Below, piece after piece: positions 7,802 through 16,750 of a stretch of DNA of 64,000 nucleotides (the first letter of the stretch is position 1; each line of letters opens with the position of its first letter). Location: assembly GCF_014203275.1 (NCBI RefSeq), contig NZ_JACHIP010000003.1, positions 620,001 to 684,000 on the forward strand. The letters run 5' to 3'. The notes below the pieces were generated by a model. It saw only the letters and a program-made list of their open reading frames with translations. It ran no database searches and was not told where the DNA came from. The position numbers and the translations under genes were made by a program. This DNA comes from Granulicella aggregans. GTDB taxonomy: Bacteria; Acidobacteriota; Terriglobia; Terriglobales; Acidobacteriaceae.

Positions 7802-9184
7802 TCAGGAAGCCTGACGAGAGGATGCTGTGTTTGCGCTAATGCTCTCAAGGTCCCGTCCTTTGGTCTCAGGTATGACGAAGCGAACGAAGAACAGCGTGAT
7901 GATGCAGAAGCCGCCATAAATTGCGAAGGTGAACGCATTTCCCGCAGCGTTTATGAGCGACAGGAAAGTGAGAGAGACGATGAAGTTCGATGTGCCTGAG
8001 CCTAGTGTCGCGGCAGCGACGCCACGGCCTCTTAGACGCAACGGAAAGACCTCTGAGACAAGGATCCAGGCGATGGGACCCATGCTGAAGGCGAAACAGG
8101 TGATGTAGGCCATCAAGCAGACGGTCGCTATGACCCCTAGAGAATGTCCAAGGGCATCCTGGTTATAGAAGCACGCCGCGAGCGTGAAAAGGGAAGCGGT
8201 CATGCCTCCGACCCCGACGTAGAGCAGAGGCTTTCTTCCAACGCGGTCAACGAGTACGAGAGCGATGATGGTCGCCAGCACGTTGGTAACGGCTACCAGG
8301 AGTGTCGCAAAGATGGCGCTCTTATTTGCTGTGATTCCGGCGAGCGCGAAGATCTTTGGGCCATAGTAAATGATCGTGTTGATGCCCGTGACTTGCTGTA
8401 GAACGGTGAAGCCGACCGCTATGAATAGCGAGTTTCGAACCGCTGGACTCCAGAGCGCGCTCCATCGGCGTTCCATCGGGGTGCGCAGGCTATTGCGGAT
8501 GTCGTCGATGAAGAGCGAGACCCCGGCTTCATCGGTATAACTTCTAAGCACCTGCTCCGCCTCAGTTTGCCTGCCTTGCGCGAAGAGCCAGCGTGGGCTT
8601 TCGGGAACCGTGATGACCATAAGCAGAAAGAGGACCGCTGGGACCGCACCGATCCCGAACATCAACCGCCAACCTTGCTGCGCTGCGAGCCAGTAGCCGA
8701 CGAGATCGGCGAGAGCAATTCCTATCGTGAGAGCGAACTGGTAGAGGCCGATCAACGTGCCCCGGGATTGGGGAGGTGCGAGTTCCGAGACATAGACCGG
8801 TGCCGTGACGGAGGTGAATCCGATAGCTACTCCCAGCAACGCCCTCGCGATAATAAGACATGCGACGTTGGGTGAGAGTGGCGCCAGCACGGAACCGGCG
8901 ATAAAGATGATGCCGCCCCAGACAAGAGTAGCGCGACGTCCGATACGATCTGCGATCGAACCACCTACGAAAGCGCCGGTCATCGATCCCACCAGAACGA
9001 TGCTGACAACCCACTCTTCCATCCTTGTGGAGAGTCCAAAGGTGCTGCGTACGAAGATCATCGCGGCCGCGATGATCCCCATATCGAAGCCGTACAGGAT
9101 GCCACCTAGACCGGCGATGAAGGAGACCTTCCAGATAAAATGGCGGTTCACAAGGGGTTGCGGAACTGCCGGTGCGGTAGACAA
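7802..9184 (-). CDS. MFS sugar porter (sugar:H+ symporter-like)
   Basis: A 460-residue inner-membrane protein with about twelve hydrophobic segments. Sugar-porter signatures are visible: ADRIGRRATL after segment 2, PESPRWLFAQG at the end of the first half and PETKGRDLE at the C terminus. QQVTGINTIIYYGP is the typical substrate-site helix 7. The start is a TTG, supported by a GAGGTG ribosome site about seven bases before it. The ROK kinase follows it, and the SIS-domain gene is divergent from it across a 112-bp promoter region, so it is the likely uptake system for the sugar that this module processes. The substrate cannot be read from the sequence. Confidence 0.88.
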   Translation of the reverse strand: MSTAPAVPQPLVNRHFIWKVSFIAGLGGILYGFDMGIIAAAMIFVRSTFGLSTRMEEWVVSIVLVGSMTGAFVGGSIADRIGRRATLVWGGIIFIAGSVLAPLSPNVACLIIARALLGVAIGFTSVTAPVYVSELAPPQSRGTLIGLYQFALTIGIALADLVGYWLAAQQGWRLMFGIGAVPAVLFLLMVITVPESPRWLFAQGRQTEAEQVLRSYTDEAGVSLFIDDIRNSLRTPMERRWSALWSPAVRNSLFIAVGFTVLQQVTGINTIIYYGPKIFALAGITANKSAIFATLLVAVTNVLATIIALVLVDRVGRKPLLYVGVGGMTASLFTLAACFYNQDALGHSLGVIATVCLMAYITCFAFSMGPIAWILVSEVFPLRLRGRGVAAATLGSGTSNFIVSLTFLSLINAAGNAFTFAIYGGFCIITLFFVRFVIPETKGRDLESISANTASSRQAS

Positions 9185-9296
9185 TTTTCACCTCGGTCGA
9201 ATGATAACCTCTATCGACAGCACAGTAGGATGTCATTGTAGAACTTATTAATGAAACATTGGTAACGAAGTATTGGAAGGAACGAAGGAGGATTCT

Positions 9297-10400
9297 ATGC
9301 AAGGCAACGCAGTCAATGCACCACGCTGGATATCAGGCATAGAACCAGCACCGGAACTGCTGAGTGCGAATGGCACGCAGATCCTTGAGCTGGAGTGTAG
9401 GCAACAGCCTGGGCTCCTTCGCGAGTTGATCGCTGCCTATGCGAGCGATCCAGCGATTCGCGCCGAACTCGGGAAGTTGTCCGAACTCACTGTAGGAAGA
9501 CAGTCCGTTCTGTTTATCGGCATGGGAGCGTCTTTTTGTTCCGCGGTGAGCGGCAGCACACTCTTGCAGTCGCATGGCCGTGCGTCGTTTGCGATCGATG
9601 CCGGCGAATGGTTGAACTACGCATCGCCGGTTTGGGGCGACGCCGCATCGTCGATCTTGCTGACTACTTCCGGCGAGAGCGCGGAGTTGGTCGAACTGTT
9701 CAAGCGTAATGGCGACCGTGAGATGGGACTGATCTGCAATAACCCCGCTAGCACCTGCTGGAAACTGGCGAAGCACAAGCTGCCGATCATGGCGGGACCG
9801 GAGTACGGCAACGCAACGAAGACGTATACGAATTCGACCGCCACAACGATCATTCTTGCTTCTGAGATGGTTGGTCATTCGTGGCAGCAGGAAGCGGAGC
9901 ACGCAGCAGAGGTCTTCTCGTCCTCGCTCGACCCGATCTTCGCGATGCGTAGCGAGCTGGAGATGTTTTGCCGGGGAGCAGCGAACATCGAGATCATTGG
10001 TCGTGGCGCTGCTTTTGGCGCGGCAATTATGAGTGCGCTTTGCATCCGCGAGATGAGCGGATTCCGCGCGGCACCCCATACCGGGGCGGGATTCAAACAT
10101 GGGCCGAACCTCGATGTAGACGGATCGCACGTTGCCATCATCTTTGCAGTGGGGAGGGTGGCTCAACTGGGAGTCAAGCTGGCGGAGGAGTGCAATCGCA
10201 GGGGCGGCAAGGTGCTGCTGATCTCGAACGAGGAGCATCCCGCCACCGAGAAGCTCTTTCCCGTCAAGATCGATAGTGTTGCCGAACCATGGGAGAGCAT
10301 TACCTCGCTCCTGGTGCCGCAGGCCCTGACTTTGGCAATGACCGAGCGAACCGGCTGCCGGCTGCCTCCACGGTTTCAGTACGGTGTGATGGAGCAGTAG
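9297..10400 (+). CDS. SIS-domain sugar-phosphate isomerase/deaminase (GlmS C-half / AgaS / NagB-II-like)
   Basis: A 367-residue protein with two SIS domains. The first has GMGASFCSA and TTSGESAELVELF, which bind the sugar phosphate. The second has GRGAAFGAA and GAGFKHGPNLDV, matching the KHGP loop of GlmS-type isomerases. The opening ILELECRQQPGLLREL matches the usual EIxEQPxxL start of this family. It lacks the glutaminase half of GlmS. Likely roles are an amino-sugar-6-phosphate deaminase or a fructosamine-type deglycase. The start is the ATG at 9297 with an AAGGAGG site; the frame before it lacks one. Its divergent neighbours are the MFS carrier and ROK kinase. Confidence 0.8.
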   Translation: MQGNAVNAPRWISGIEPAPELLSANGTQILELECRQQPGLLRELIAAYASDPAIRAELGKLSELTVGRQSVLFIGMGASFCSAVSGSTLLQSHGRASFAIDAGEWLNYASPVWGDAASSILLTTSGESAELVELFKRNGDREMGLICNNPASTCWKLAKHKLPIMAGPEYGNATKTYTNSTATTIILASEMVGHSWQQEAEHAAEVFSSSLDPIFAMRSELEMFCRGAANIEIIGRGAAFGAAIMSALCIREMSGFRAAPHTGAGFKHGPNLDVDGSHVAIIFAVGRVAQLGVKLAEECNRRGGKVLLISNEEHPATEKLFPVKIDSVAEPWESITSLLVPQALTLAMTERTGCRLPPRFQYGVMEQ

Positions 10401-10410
10401 CTGTAGAAAA

Positions 10411-10440
10411 ATGCCCGAGTGGTAAGTATCATTCGGGCAT
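10411..10440 (+). terminator. Hairpin after the SIS-domain gene
   Basis: ATGCCCGAGTG and CATTCGGGCAT form an eleven-pair stem (one G-T) with an eight-base loop, ten bases after the stop of the SIS gene. No T-run follows it on the plus strand, but an A-run precedes it, so it would work better as an intrinsic terminator for minus-strand transcription. It may also protect the mRNA end. Confidence 0.5.
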
Positions 10441-10623
10441 CCTAGGCTTGCTAATGTGGCAGAGTGATCGTCGGCTACTTAGGTGCCTCTATTTGTAATG
10501 ATTCGTTATAAAATCGACCACCCCGGCACTCTCGCCGATGTGCTACTGTGATCTCTCACGAGCCTTTCGAAGTCAGTGAACGAGGAAGAAAGTTAACATC
10601 TCAATAGGGTCTCCACGAAGGAT

Positions 10624-11874
10624 GTGGGGACTCGAGTTCGAGAATGTTTTGTTAGAGATCTGGTGAAAAAAGAAGTAACTCGAGTAGGCCGTCCGCCGCT
10701 TCTTCGCCACACAAACGCGCTGCGCGTGTTGAATCTTTTGCGCGAATGCGGTTCCTGCTCCAAAGCCGATCTTGTTCGCGCCTCCGGCCTTAGTGCGCCG
10801 ACGATCACCAATGTCGTCGCCGATCTACTTGCCTCGGACCTGATCAAGCCATTGGGAGAAGGCGAGTCGAATGGAGGACGTCCCCCTGACATGATCTCCT
10901 TCAAGGCGGAGCGCGGTTGCGTCCTCGCTGTTGAGATCTCTTCTAAAATGCTGTCGTTACTGCTCACGGACCTAAACGGCAAAGAACTCGCATACACCCA
11001 GATGCTGCTGGAGGACAAGAAGACCACACCAGATGCGATCTGCATCTATATCGGCGAAGAGATACGGCGGGTGCTTAGGCAGAGCAAGAAGAAGAAGGAG
11101 CAGCTTCTGGTGCTCGTGGTGGGCTTGCCGGCTATTACGAACGTGGATGATGGTGTCGTGATGTCGATCAGCACGCTGGAGAACTGGCGGTCCGTGCCGT
11201 TGCGGGAAAAACTTAGCCGGATCGTAGACTGCCTTGTCATTCTGGAGAACGACACAAATCTCGCCGCAGTGGGGGAGCGCTACAGCGGCGCTGCACAGGG
11301 GCAGGACACGTTCATCTTGATCCGAATCGGTCCCAATGTGAGCGCGGGTATTGTTCTTGACGGCCAGATCTTCCACGGATCGCAGTGGTCAGCCGGAGAG
11401 ATTGCCTATCTTCGACTGCCGAACACTTCCCGCAGACATCCGACGCTGCATGAGTTTGGTGAGCTTGAGTCGGTACTCACGGGGGCAGGTATCGTCGAAA
11501 GCTGGCGCGACGCAAATAGCAAAGGTTCGCCTGGCGCCAGAAGGGCTGTTGAAGTGAACGCGCTCGATGTGCTCGACCTCGCACAGGCTGGGGATATAAC
11601 CGCCGAGAAGATCGTTCAACAACGCGCCGGAATGGTGTCGGACATCATCATCAACTTGTCCCTGATTCTGAACCCTGGATTAATCCTGCTGGGCGGAGAA
11701 GTTGGTGAACATCCTGCTCTGGTCAGCGCTGTTCAGAGGCAGTTGCAGGAGAGTGAGTTCGCCGTTACTCAGATTGACTCCGCGAAGCTGGGTTCGACCT
11801 CCGTGCTCTGGGGAGCGATTGCGGTCGCGCTTGGAGTGATTCCTTCTGTGTTGCTTCCTGAACCTCGGGCTTAA
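10624..11874 (+). CDS. ROK family transcriptional regulator (NagC/XylR-like, HTH plus ROK domain)
   Basis: Up to 416 residues. An N-terminal winged helix-turn-helix (residues about 25 to 85; KADLVRASGLSAPTITNVVADL is the recognition part) is followed by a ROK sensor domain. VEISSKMLSLLLTDL replaces the DxGGTxxR phosphate loop, so kinase activity is doubtful. The zinc cysteines are missing as well. It probably represses the divergent MFS-ROK and SIS genes upstream and responds to the sugar or its phosphate. The start is uncertain. The frame opens with GTG at 10624 with GAAGGA very close to it, and another GTG at 10663 begins just before the HTH. The similarity to the ROK kinase at 6717 is clear in several blocks. 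Confidence 0.8.
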   Translation: MGTRVRECFVRDLVKKEVTRVGRPPLLRHTNALRVLNLLRECGSCSKADLVRASGLSAPTITNVVADLLASDLIKPLGEGESNGGRPPDMISFKAERGCVLAVEISSKMLSLLLTDLNGKELAYTQMLLEDKKTTPDAICIYIGEEIRRVLRQSKKKKEQLLVLVVGLPAITNVDDGVVMSISTLENWRSVPLREKLSRIVDCLVILENDTNLAAVGERYSGAAQGQDTFILIRIGPNVSAGIVLDGQIFHGSQWSAGEIAYLRLPNTSRRHPTLHEFGELESVLTGAGIVESWRDANSKGSPGARRAVEVNALDVLDLAQAGDITAEKIVQQRAGMVSDIIINLSLILNPGLILLGGEVGEHPALVSAVQRQLQESEFAVTQIDSAKLGSTSVLWGAIAVALGVIPSVLLPEPRA

Positions 11875-12217
11875 CAGGCATCGTCAAATCGAGTTCTTCT
11901 TTTGCACTTCGCGCCCCCAATTTTAGTTCGTCCATTGCTAGCAGTCTCCGGAGAAGATCTCTATTTCCACGCCAGCCGGAGAGAGGTCTGCGGTGATGCT
12001 GCCTTTGTGCTATTTCTAGTGCCGATTTCGCTCTGTAAGTTGAGCGGTGCAGTCCAGTGAGGACGCGCCGCGGGCTTTGCAAGATCGATTCCAAGCCTAG
12101 TCCGTGCAGAAGGGCTGAGCGTTCCCGAAATTCGGTGCGCACTGATGGGGAATTGGGTTGGCTAATACCTGGAGAATGTGGTTCGGAATAGCTGGCCAGA
12201 GGAAGGCGAGCCCCGGG
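11875..12217. other. Intergenic stretch, no recognisable gene
   Basis: About 340 bases between the ROK regulator and the GGDEF-EAL gene. A minus-strand open frame of 173 codons (11765 to 12286) crosses it, but it has no ribosome site, no recognisable family and overlaps both neighbours. An AGAGGAAGG at about 12198 is the likely ribosome site of the next gene. I see no clear promoter or terminator. Confidence 0.4.
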
Positions 12218-15046
12218 ATGTTGGCTCGATGCTTTTTGTCCGGCCTTTTCTCCATTGCTTCGTGTATAGCTCCTAGTGCTGCCCAAGTATTACCCTCCGT
12301 CCAATTGTCAACGATTACAAAGATTGGCCAGGCGCATGATCTCTCAGCAGATGAGGCGAAGCGCGGCTACCCCGTCCATTTTCGCGCGGTAGTGACCTAC
12401 TACGATCCACGCAATGACGGAAAACATGCGTCTTTGTTTCTCCATGATTCGACGGGTTCTATCTTTGCTCTTTTTCCGGCGAACTGGCATTGGACGGGCG
12501 CGACACCGCACGCGGGTTCACTGGTGGATGTGGTTGGTGTGACCGCTCCTGGGGACTACGCCGCGCTCATCACGCAAACTCAGATGGAAGTGATTGGTGA
12601 ATCTTCCCAGAAGCTAGTTGCGAAGCCTGTGAGTTTTACGCACCTGGCTACCGGAATAGAAGACGCTCAATATGTTGAAATTGAAGGTGTCGTCCATTCC
12701 ATTACGCAGTCAGGGCATCGTATAACTCTCAACGTCGCGATGGCTGACGGAATGATCGGTGCGGTCTCAGTCAATGACCCAAATGCGGACTACCGCGACC
12801 TGGTCGACTCAACGGTCTTGATTCAAGGCAGCATCGGTACGCTCTTCAACGACAGTCGCCAAATGGTCGGCGCTCATTTGATGTTTCCAAACCTGTATTC
12901 CGTAAAGATTGAGGAACGGAGTCCTTCGAATCCCTTCTCGCTGCCGTTGAGATCAATTGTCAGCCTCTCCCGTTATACGCCGACGGGCACATTGCCACAT
13001 CGCGTTCACGTACGTGGAAGAGTCACGCTGCAATGGCCGGGAACGATGATCTGTATCCAGGACGATACAAGTGGAGTCTGTGCCAAGACCATCGACCGTA
13101 CCCGCATTGAGCTCGGAGAGATAGCTGATGTAACTGGTTTTGTGCTCTCGGGCGGCTACCGGCCCATGCTGGTCGACTCGGTCTTTCGAACGTTGGGAGG
13201 CAGTGAATCTCCGGAAGCGCAGCAGGTTACTCCGGCCGAGGCGCTGCAGGGGCACCATGACTCCGTACTCATTCAGATCGAAGGACAGTTGACTGGTCGA
13301 GACCTGACCGCGAGCCAGCCAACCCTCCTACTCTCTTCCCATGGCGAGATTTTTCCCGTGCTTCTCCCGAAGAATCAGAATAACGACAGTCTTTCAAATA
13401 TCAGGATAGGCAGTACGCTTCGAATTATCGGGGTATGTTCGGTGGTCCTTGACGCTGAAGAGATGGTGACCGGCTCAGGGTCCGCTGTAACAAAGTCGTT
13501 CCACATCCTTACCAGATCGTCCAAAGACGTGATCGTATTGAAGAGTGCTTCCTGGTGGACGCCAGAACGGACACTCCTTGGCTTTGCGGGAGCGGTCGTC
13601 ATTGCTGGAGCTGTTTTCGTTTGGGTTGTAGTTCTTCGAAGACGAGTCCGACAGCAGACAAAGGTAATCCGAGAGAGCGAAGAGAGATTTCGCCACATGG
13701 CTTTGCATGACGGCCTGACCGGTCTGCCGACGCGACATATCTTGCAAGAGAGGCTTTACCTGGCACCGCATAAGGTCCGCCGCTTCAACACGGGGATTGC
13801 ACTCCTTATGTTGGATCTGGACGACTTCAAGGGAGTAAACGACACGTACGGCCACGACGCGGGTGACGAGACGCTCCGCGTTATGGCCCGTCGCATCAAG
13901 GAATCGATACGGTCGACGGACCTGGTAGCCAGGATGGGCGGCGACGAGTTTGTAGTGCTCCTTGATGATTTCGTTGAACCTGGACACGCTGAAGTTGTTG
14001 CCGAAAAAATTGTCTCAGCGCTCTCGTTGCCCATTCCGCTTGGCGAGCATAGCGTCTCACTCTCTGTCAGCGTAGGCGTCTGCGAGATCTTTGACCACAA
14101 CCTCAATGTTGAGACGCTGCTGAAGCAAGTGGACATGGCGATGTACGAGGCGAAGGCCAATGGGAGGAACAGGTTCCATGTCTTCAACAGCGAGATGGCC
14201 GCCGCGACAATAGCCAGAAAGCGAATGAAGGAGGATCTTAGCCGTGCTCTCGAGGAGCATGAACTCGAACTCTACTATCAACCGCTATTCAGCGCGCAGG
14301 AGCCAACTCTAACGGGGTTTGAAGCTCTACTTCGGTGGAGAAGTAAGAGCGCGGGCTTCGTGATGCCGAGCGAGTTCATTCCACTTGCAGAAGAAACCGG
14401 ATTGATTGTTGCTATTGGGGAATGGGTCATCCGGGAAGCCTGTCGCCAGGTCGGACACCTTGAGCGGCAGCTTGGACGAGAGTTTGAGATATCGATCAAC
14501 CTCTCTCCTCGGCAATTGCTGCACGACAAGCTCCCTCAGGTGATTCAGGAGGCGCTGGAAGAAAACTGTCGCAGACCTTCTTCGTTGAAGATGGAGATCA
14601 CCGAAAACATCCTGATGACTGATTCGAAGTTGAATCAAGCAGCCATTCTTCGAATTCGTGATCTGGGGGTTAGGATAGCGATCGATGATTTCGGAATTGG
14701 CTTCTCGAGCCTGTCCTACATTAGTCGGTTCCCCGTCGACTGGATCAAGATCGATAAATCCTTCATCTCCGATTGTGCGAATGACCCCGCCAGTCTGGCG
14801 GTGGTAAGAGCGATCATTGCGATGGCCCACAGCCTTGGCATTCACGTCACGGCGGAAGGTGTAGAAACATCAGACCAATTGTCCATTGTTACGAACGAGG
14901 ACTGTGATGCCATTCAAGGTTATTACTACAGCCGACCCGTCCCTTTCAGCGATCTGCCTCGGTGGATCAAATCCTTAGCCGAACCTCTCGAAAATCGCTG
15001 TGTAGAGGTCGCAATCCCATTGTCGTCCCTGGTCCAGGAACACTGA
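12218..15046 (+). CDS. GGDEF-EAL cyclic-di-GMP protein with large periplasmic sensor region
   Basis: A 942-residue protein if started at the ATG giving MLARCFLSGLFSIAS, which has a clean signal peptide ending near APSAAQ. TTG 12158 and ATG 12176 are alternatives. Residues about 30 to 440 are periplasmic and seem to hold repeated beta-rich units; one starts KRGYPVHFRAVVTYYD, a type often found in acidobacterial sensor proteins. One membrane helix follows (FAGAVVIAGAVFVWVVVL). The GGDEF domain has the intact GGDEF motif and an RxxD inhibitory site five residues before it (RSTD). The EAL domain has FEALLRW, DDFGIGFSS and AEGVET. Both synthesis and hydrolysis of c-di-GMP are therefore possible. 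The last residues overlap remains of a histidine kinase on the other strand. Confidence 0.9.
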   Translation: MLARCFLSGLFSIASCIAPSAAQVLPSVQLSTITKIGQAHDLSADEAKRGYPVHFRAVVTYYDPRNDGKHASLFLHDSTGSIFALFPANWHWTGATPHAGSLVDVVGVTAPGDYAALITQTQMEVIGESSQKLVAKPVSFTHLATGIEDAQYVEIEGVVHSITQSGHRITLNVAMADGMIGAVSVNDPNADYRDLVDSTVLIQGSIGTLFNDSRQMVGAHLMFPNLYSVKIEERSPSNPFSLPLRSIVSLSRYTPTGTLPHRVHVRGRVTLQWPGTMICIQDDTSGVCAKTIDRTRIELGEIADVTGFVLSGGYRPMLVDSVFRTLGGSESPEAQQVTPAEALQGHHDSVLIQIEGQLTGRDLTASQPTLLLSSHGEIFPVLLPKNQNNDSLSNIRIGSTLRIIGVCSVVLDAEEMVTGSGSAVTKSFHILTRSSKDVIVLKSASWWTPERTLLGFAGAVVIAGAVFVWVVVLRRRVRQQTKVIRESEERFRHMALHDGLTGLPTRHILQERLYLAPHKVRRFNTGIALLMLDLDDFKGVNDTYGHDAGDETLRVMARRIKESIRSTDLVARMGGDEFVVLLDDFVEPGHAEVVAEKIVSALSLPIPLGEHSVSLSVSVGVCEIFDHNLNVETLLKQVDMAMYEAKANGRNRFHVFNSEMAAATIARKRMKEDLSRALEEHELELYYQPLFSAQEPTLTGFEALLRWRSKSAGFVMPSEFIPLAEETGLIVAIGEWVIREACRQVGHLERQLGREFEISINLSPRQLLHDKLPQVIQEALEENCRRPSSLKMEITENILMTDSKLNQAAILRIRDLGVRIAIDDFGIGFSSLSYISRFPVDWIKIDKSFISDCANDPASLAVVRAIIAMAHSLGIHVTAEGVETSDQLSIVTNEDCDAIQGYYYSRPVPFSDLPRWIKSLAEPLENRCVEVAIPLSSLVQEH

Positions 15047-15290
15047 GAATATCGAGCCTTGCATCGATTCTTGCCGCTCGTTCGCGCACTCCCTCAACGC
15101 CCAATGCCTCGCGCTGCCACGGTTGATGTTGGTATTGAGCTCCTGGCCGACTCCGTTGTCTCTGAAGCGAGGTGTAACTCTTCAGACGCATATGTCAACT
15201 CCGCCACTATCTTGGTAGCTCCCGAATGCTTCAGCGCGCTTGTCAATGACTCGCGAAAGATGACGGCTACCTCTTCGCCCACTGGCGCAT
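14967..15290 (-). pseudogene. Decayed C-terminal part of a sensor histidine kinase (HATPase domain)
   Basis: The minus strand encodes pieces of a NarX/LytS-type kinase C terminus in three frames. They are VIFRESLTSALKHSGATKIV (the N-box region, usually ExLxNxxRHSxA), then FRDNGVGQELN (the DNGxG G1 box), then GVRERAARIDARLDILSVPG with PGTTMGLR (the usual GxxGMRERAxxL and PGxGTxV ending). At least two frameshifts separate them, and the conserved Asn of the N box is missing. The start of the kinase is gone; the 3' end of the GGDEF-EAL gene occupies its last codons on the opposite strand. This accounts for most of the 317-base gap between the GGDEF-EAL gene and the glucokinase gene. Confidence 0.6.
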
Positions 15291-15363
15291 AGTGGGGCGA
15301 AGCTGTCCGTGCGTATGGAATGTGAAGGCCACCTCTGAGTAGCCTAGTGGCGCAAAGGATTCT

Positions 15364-16623
15364 ATGACGCCGCCATCAAACGACGACGGCGGCGCGTTAC
15401 CATGTTATCGTTCACAGATTGACACTCCTCATCGAAAGGCAAGTTCCGCAGAAGAGGTTGATGGTCTCGACAGCAAGCGGGGGATTCGACGAGATTCACC
15501 ATCGACACATTTGCGAGCATCGACAGTCATGCATATTCTCGACACAAGTCCTACAGAAGCAGCCTTGAGCTCCGTCGGTGTCGATCTTGGCGGTACAAGC
15601 ATCCGGGTGGGATTGTTCGATCCCGCAATGAGACTTCTTGGCAGTCGTCAAATGAAAACCTTAGTTGCCGAAGGTCCCGATGCTGCCGTCAGACGAATTG
15701 CAGCGGCTATCGACGAGCTAGTTGCGACGCACGTTCTGGCTGGTTCAAAGGCTTCAATTCAAGGCATTGGCATCGGTAGTCCAGGGCCAATCGATCTACG
15801 CGAAGGCATCCTGGGTGAGTTACCCAATTTGCCCGGCTGGGGCGCTTTTCCTCTGCGAGCGGCGCTTGCTGCTGCTACGGGTCTCGAAGTCGTTCTTGAA
15901 TCGGATGCCAACGCGGCTGCCATTGCGGAATGGAAACTCGGTGCCGGCTCAAAAGCCGACGTGGATTCAATGGGAATGATCACTCTTGGAACCGGAGTGG
16001 GTAGTGGTTTTATCCTAAATGGCGAAGTTTGGCACGGGATCCGAGGTATGGGTGGCGAAGTCGGCCACTCCAGCGTGGAACTTCATGGCGCTCTTTGTGG
16101 TTGCGGAACACGTGGTTGCCTGGAACTATATGCCTCAGCAGGTGGACTCAAACGGCTCGCTCGGGATGTATCGACTTCAAGCCAAGGAACAGAAGCGCTG
16201 CAGGCTCTGATCTCAGGGGCCAACGGGTTCAGTGCGGCCGATGTGGGTGCGCTTGCCCTATCCGGAGACCGCGCTGCACAACTGGCGTTTGAGCGCTTTG
16301 GCTTTTACCTCGGCTTGGGAGTAGCCAACGTGATCAACACCTTGGATCTCCCGATGATCCTCATTGGCGGCGGGGTCGCCGACTCCTGGAATCTTTTCGC
16401 GCCAGCGATGTTCGAAACCGTTCGAACATACAGCCAGATCTATAGATTGGTCGAGCCGTCACAAACTGTGGTTCTGGAATCTGATCGTACATTCATTGGT
16501 CCTGCGGCCTTAGGACCTGTCGCGGGCTTGCTTGGCGCGGGACTGCTTCCTCGTCTCGCCGGGAGAACTGGAATGTCGCGCCGAAACGAAGACATTAGTC
16601 GACTGGCAAATGGTTTCGACTGA
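15364..16623 (+). CDS. ROK family glucokinase (zinc-motif type)
   Basis: A sugar kinase with all ROK landmarks. They are DLGGTSIRVGLFD for ATP phosphate binding, a catalytic Asp in ESDANAAAIAEW, MGGEVGHSSVE with the substrate-binding Glu and His, and the full zinc motif CGCGTRGCLE. It probably makes glucose-6-phosphate, or the phosphate of mannose or an amino sugar. The ROK domain starts about 70 codons into this frame. The ATG at 15364 has an AAAGGA site five bases before it. A second ATG at 15529 gives a 364-residue protein of normal family length without a good ribosome site. The first 55 residues are polar and unlike known kinases, so the start is open. Confidence 0.86.
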   Translation: MTPPSNDDGGALPCYRSQIDTPHRKASSAEEVDGLDSKRGIRRDSPSTHLRASTVMHILDTSPTEAALSSVGVDLGGTSIRVGLFDPAMRLLGSRQMKTLVAEGPDAAVRRIAAAIDELVATHVLAGSKASIQGIGIGSPGPIDLREGILGELPNLPGWGAFPLRAALAAATGLEVVLESDANAAAIAEWKLGAGSKADVDSMGMITLGTGVGSGFILNGEVWHGIRGMGGEVGHSSVELHGALCGCGTRGCLELYASAGGLKRLARDVSTSSQGTEALQALISGANGFSAADVGALALSGDRAAQLAFERFGFYLGLGVANVINTLDLPMILIGGGVADSWNLFAPAMFETVRTYSQIYRLVEPSQTVVLESDRTFIGPAALGPVAGLLGAGLLPRLAGRTGMSRRNEDISRLANGFD

Positions 16624-16750
16624 TTCTGCTCACTAGACGAAGAGGAAGACTCAACCCAGGCGTGGTTACAGCGGCTACATTACCATCGAGCATAATAGTC
16701 TCAGGTTCAACCTCTTGGGGCCAAGTTCTGATTTTCGGAGTGATCAAGCA

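Noticed and set aside
11765..12286. Minus-strand frame of 173 codons between the ROK regulator and the GGDEF-EAL gene
   Set aside because: It overlaps the ends of both neighbours, is rich in Arg, Ser and Leu without motif, and lacks a ribosome site; considered and not supported as a gene.
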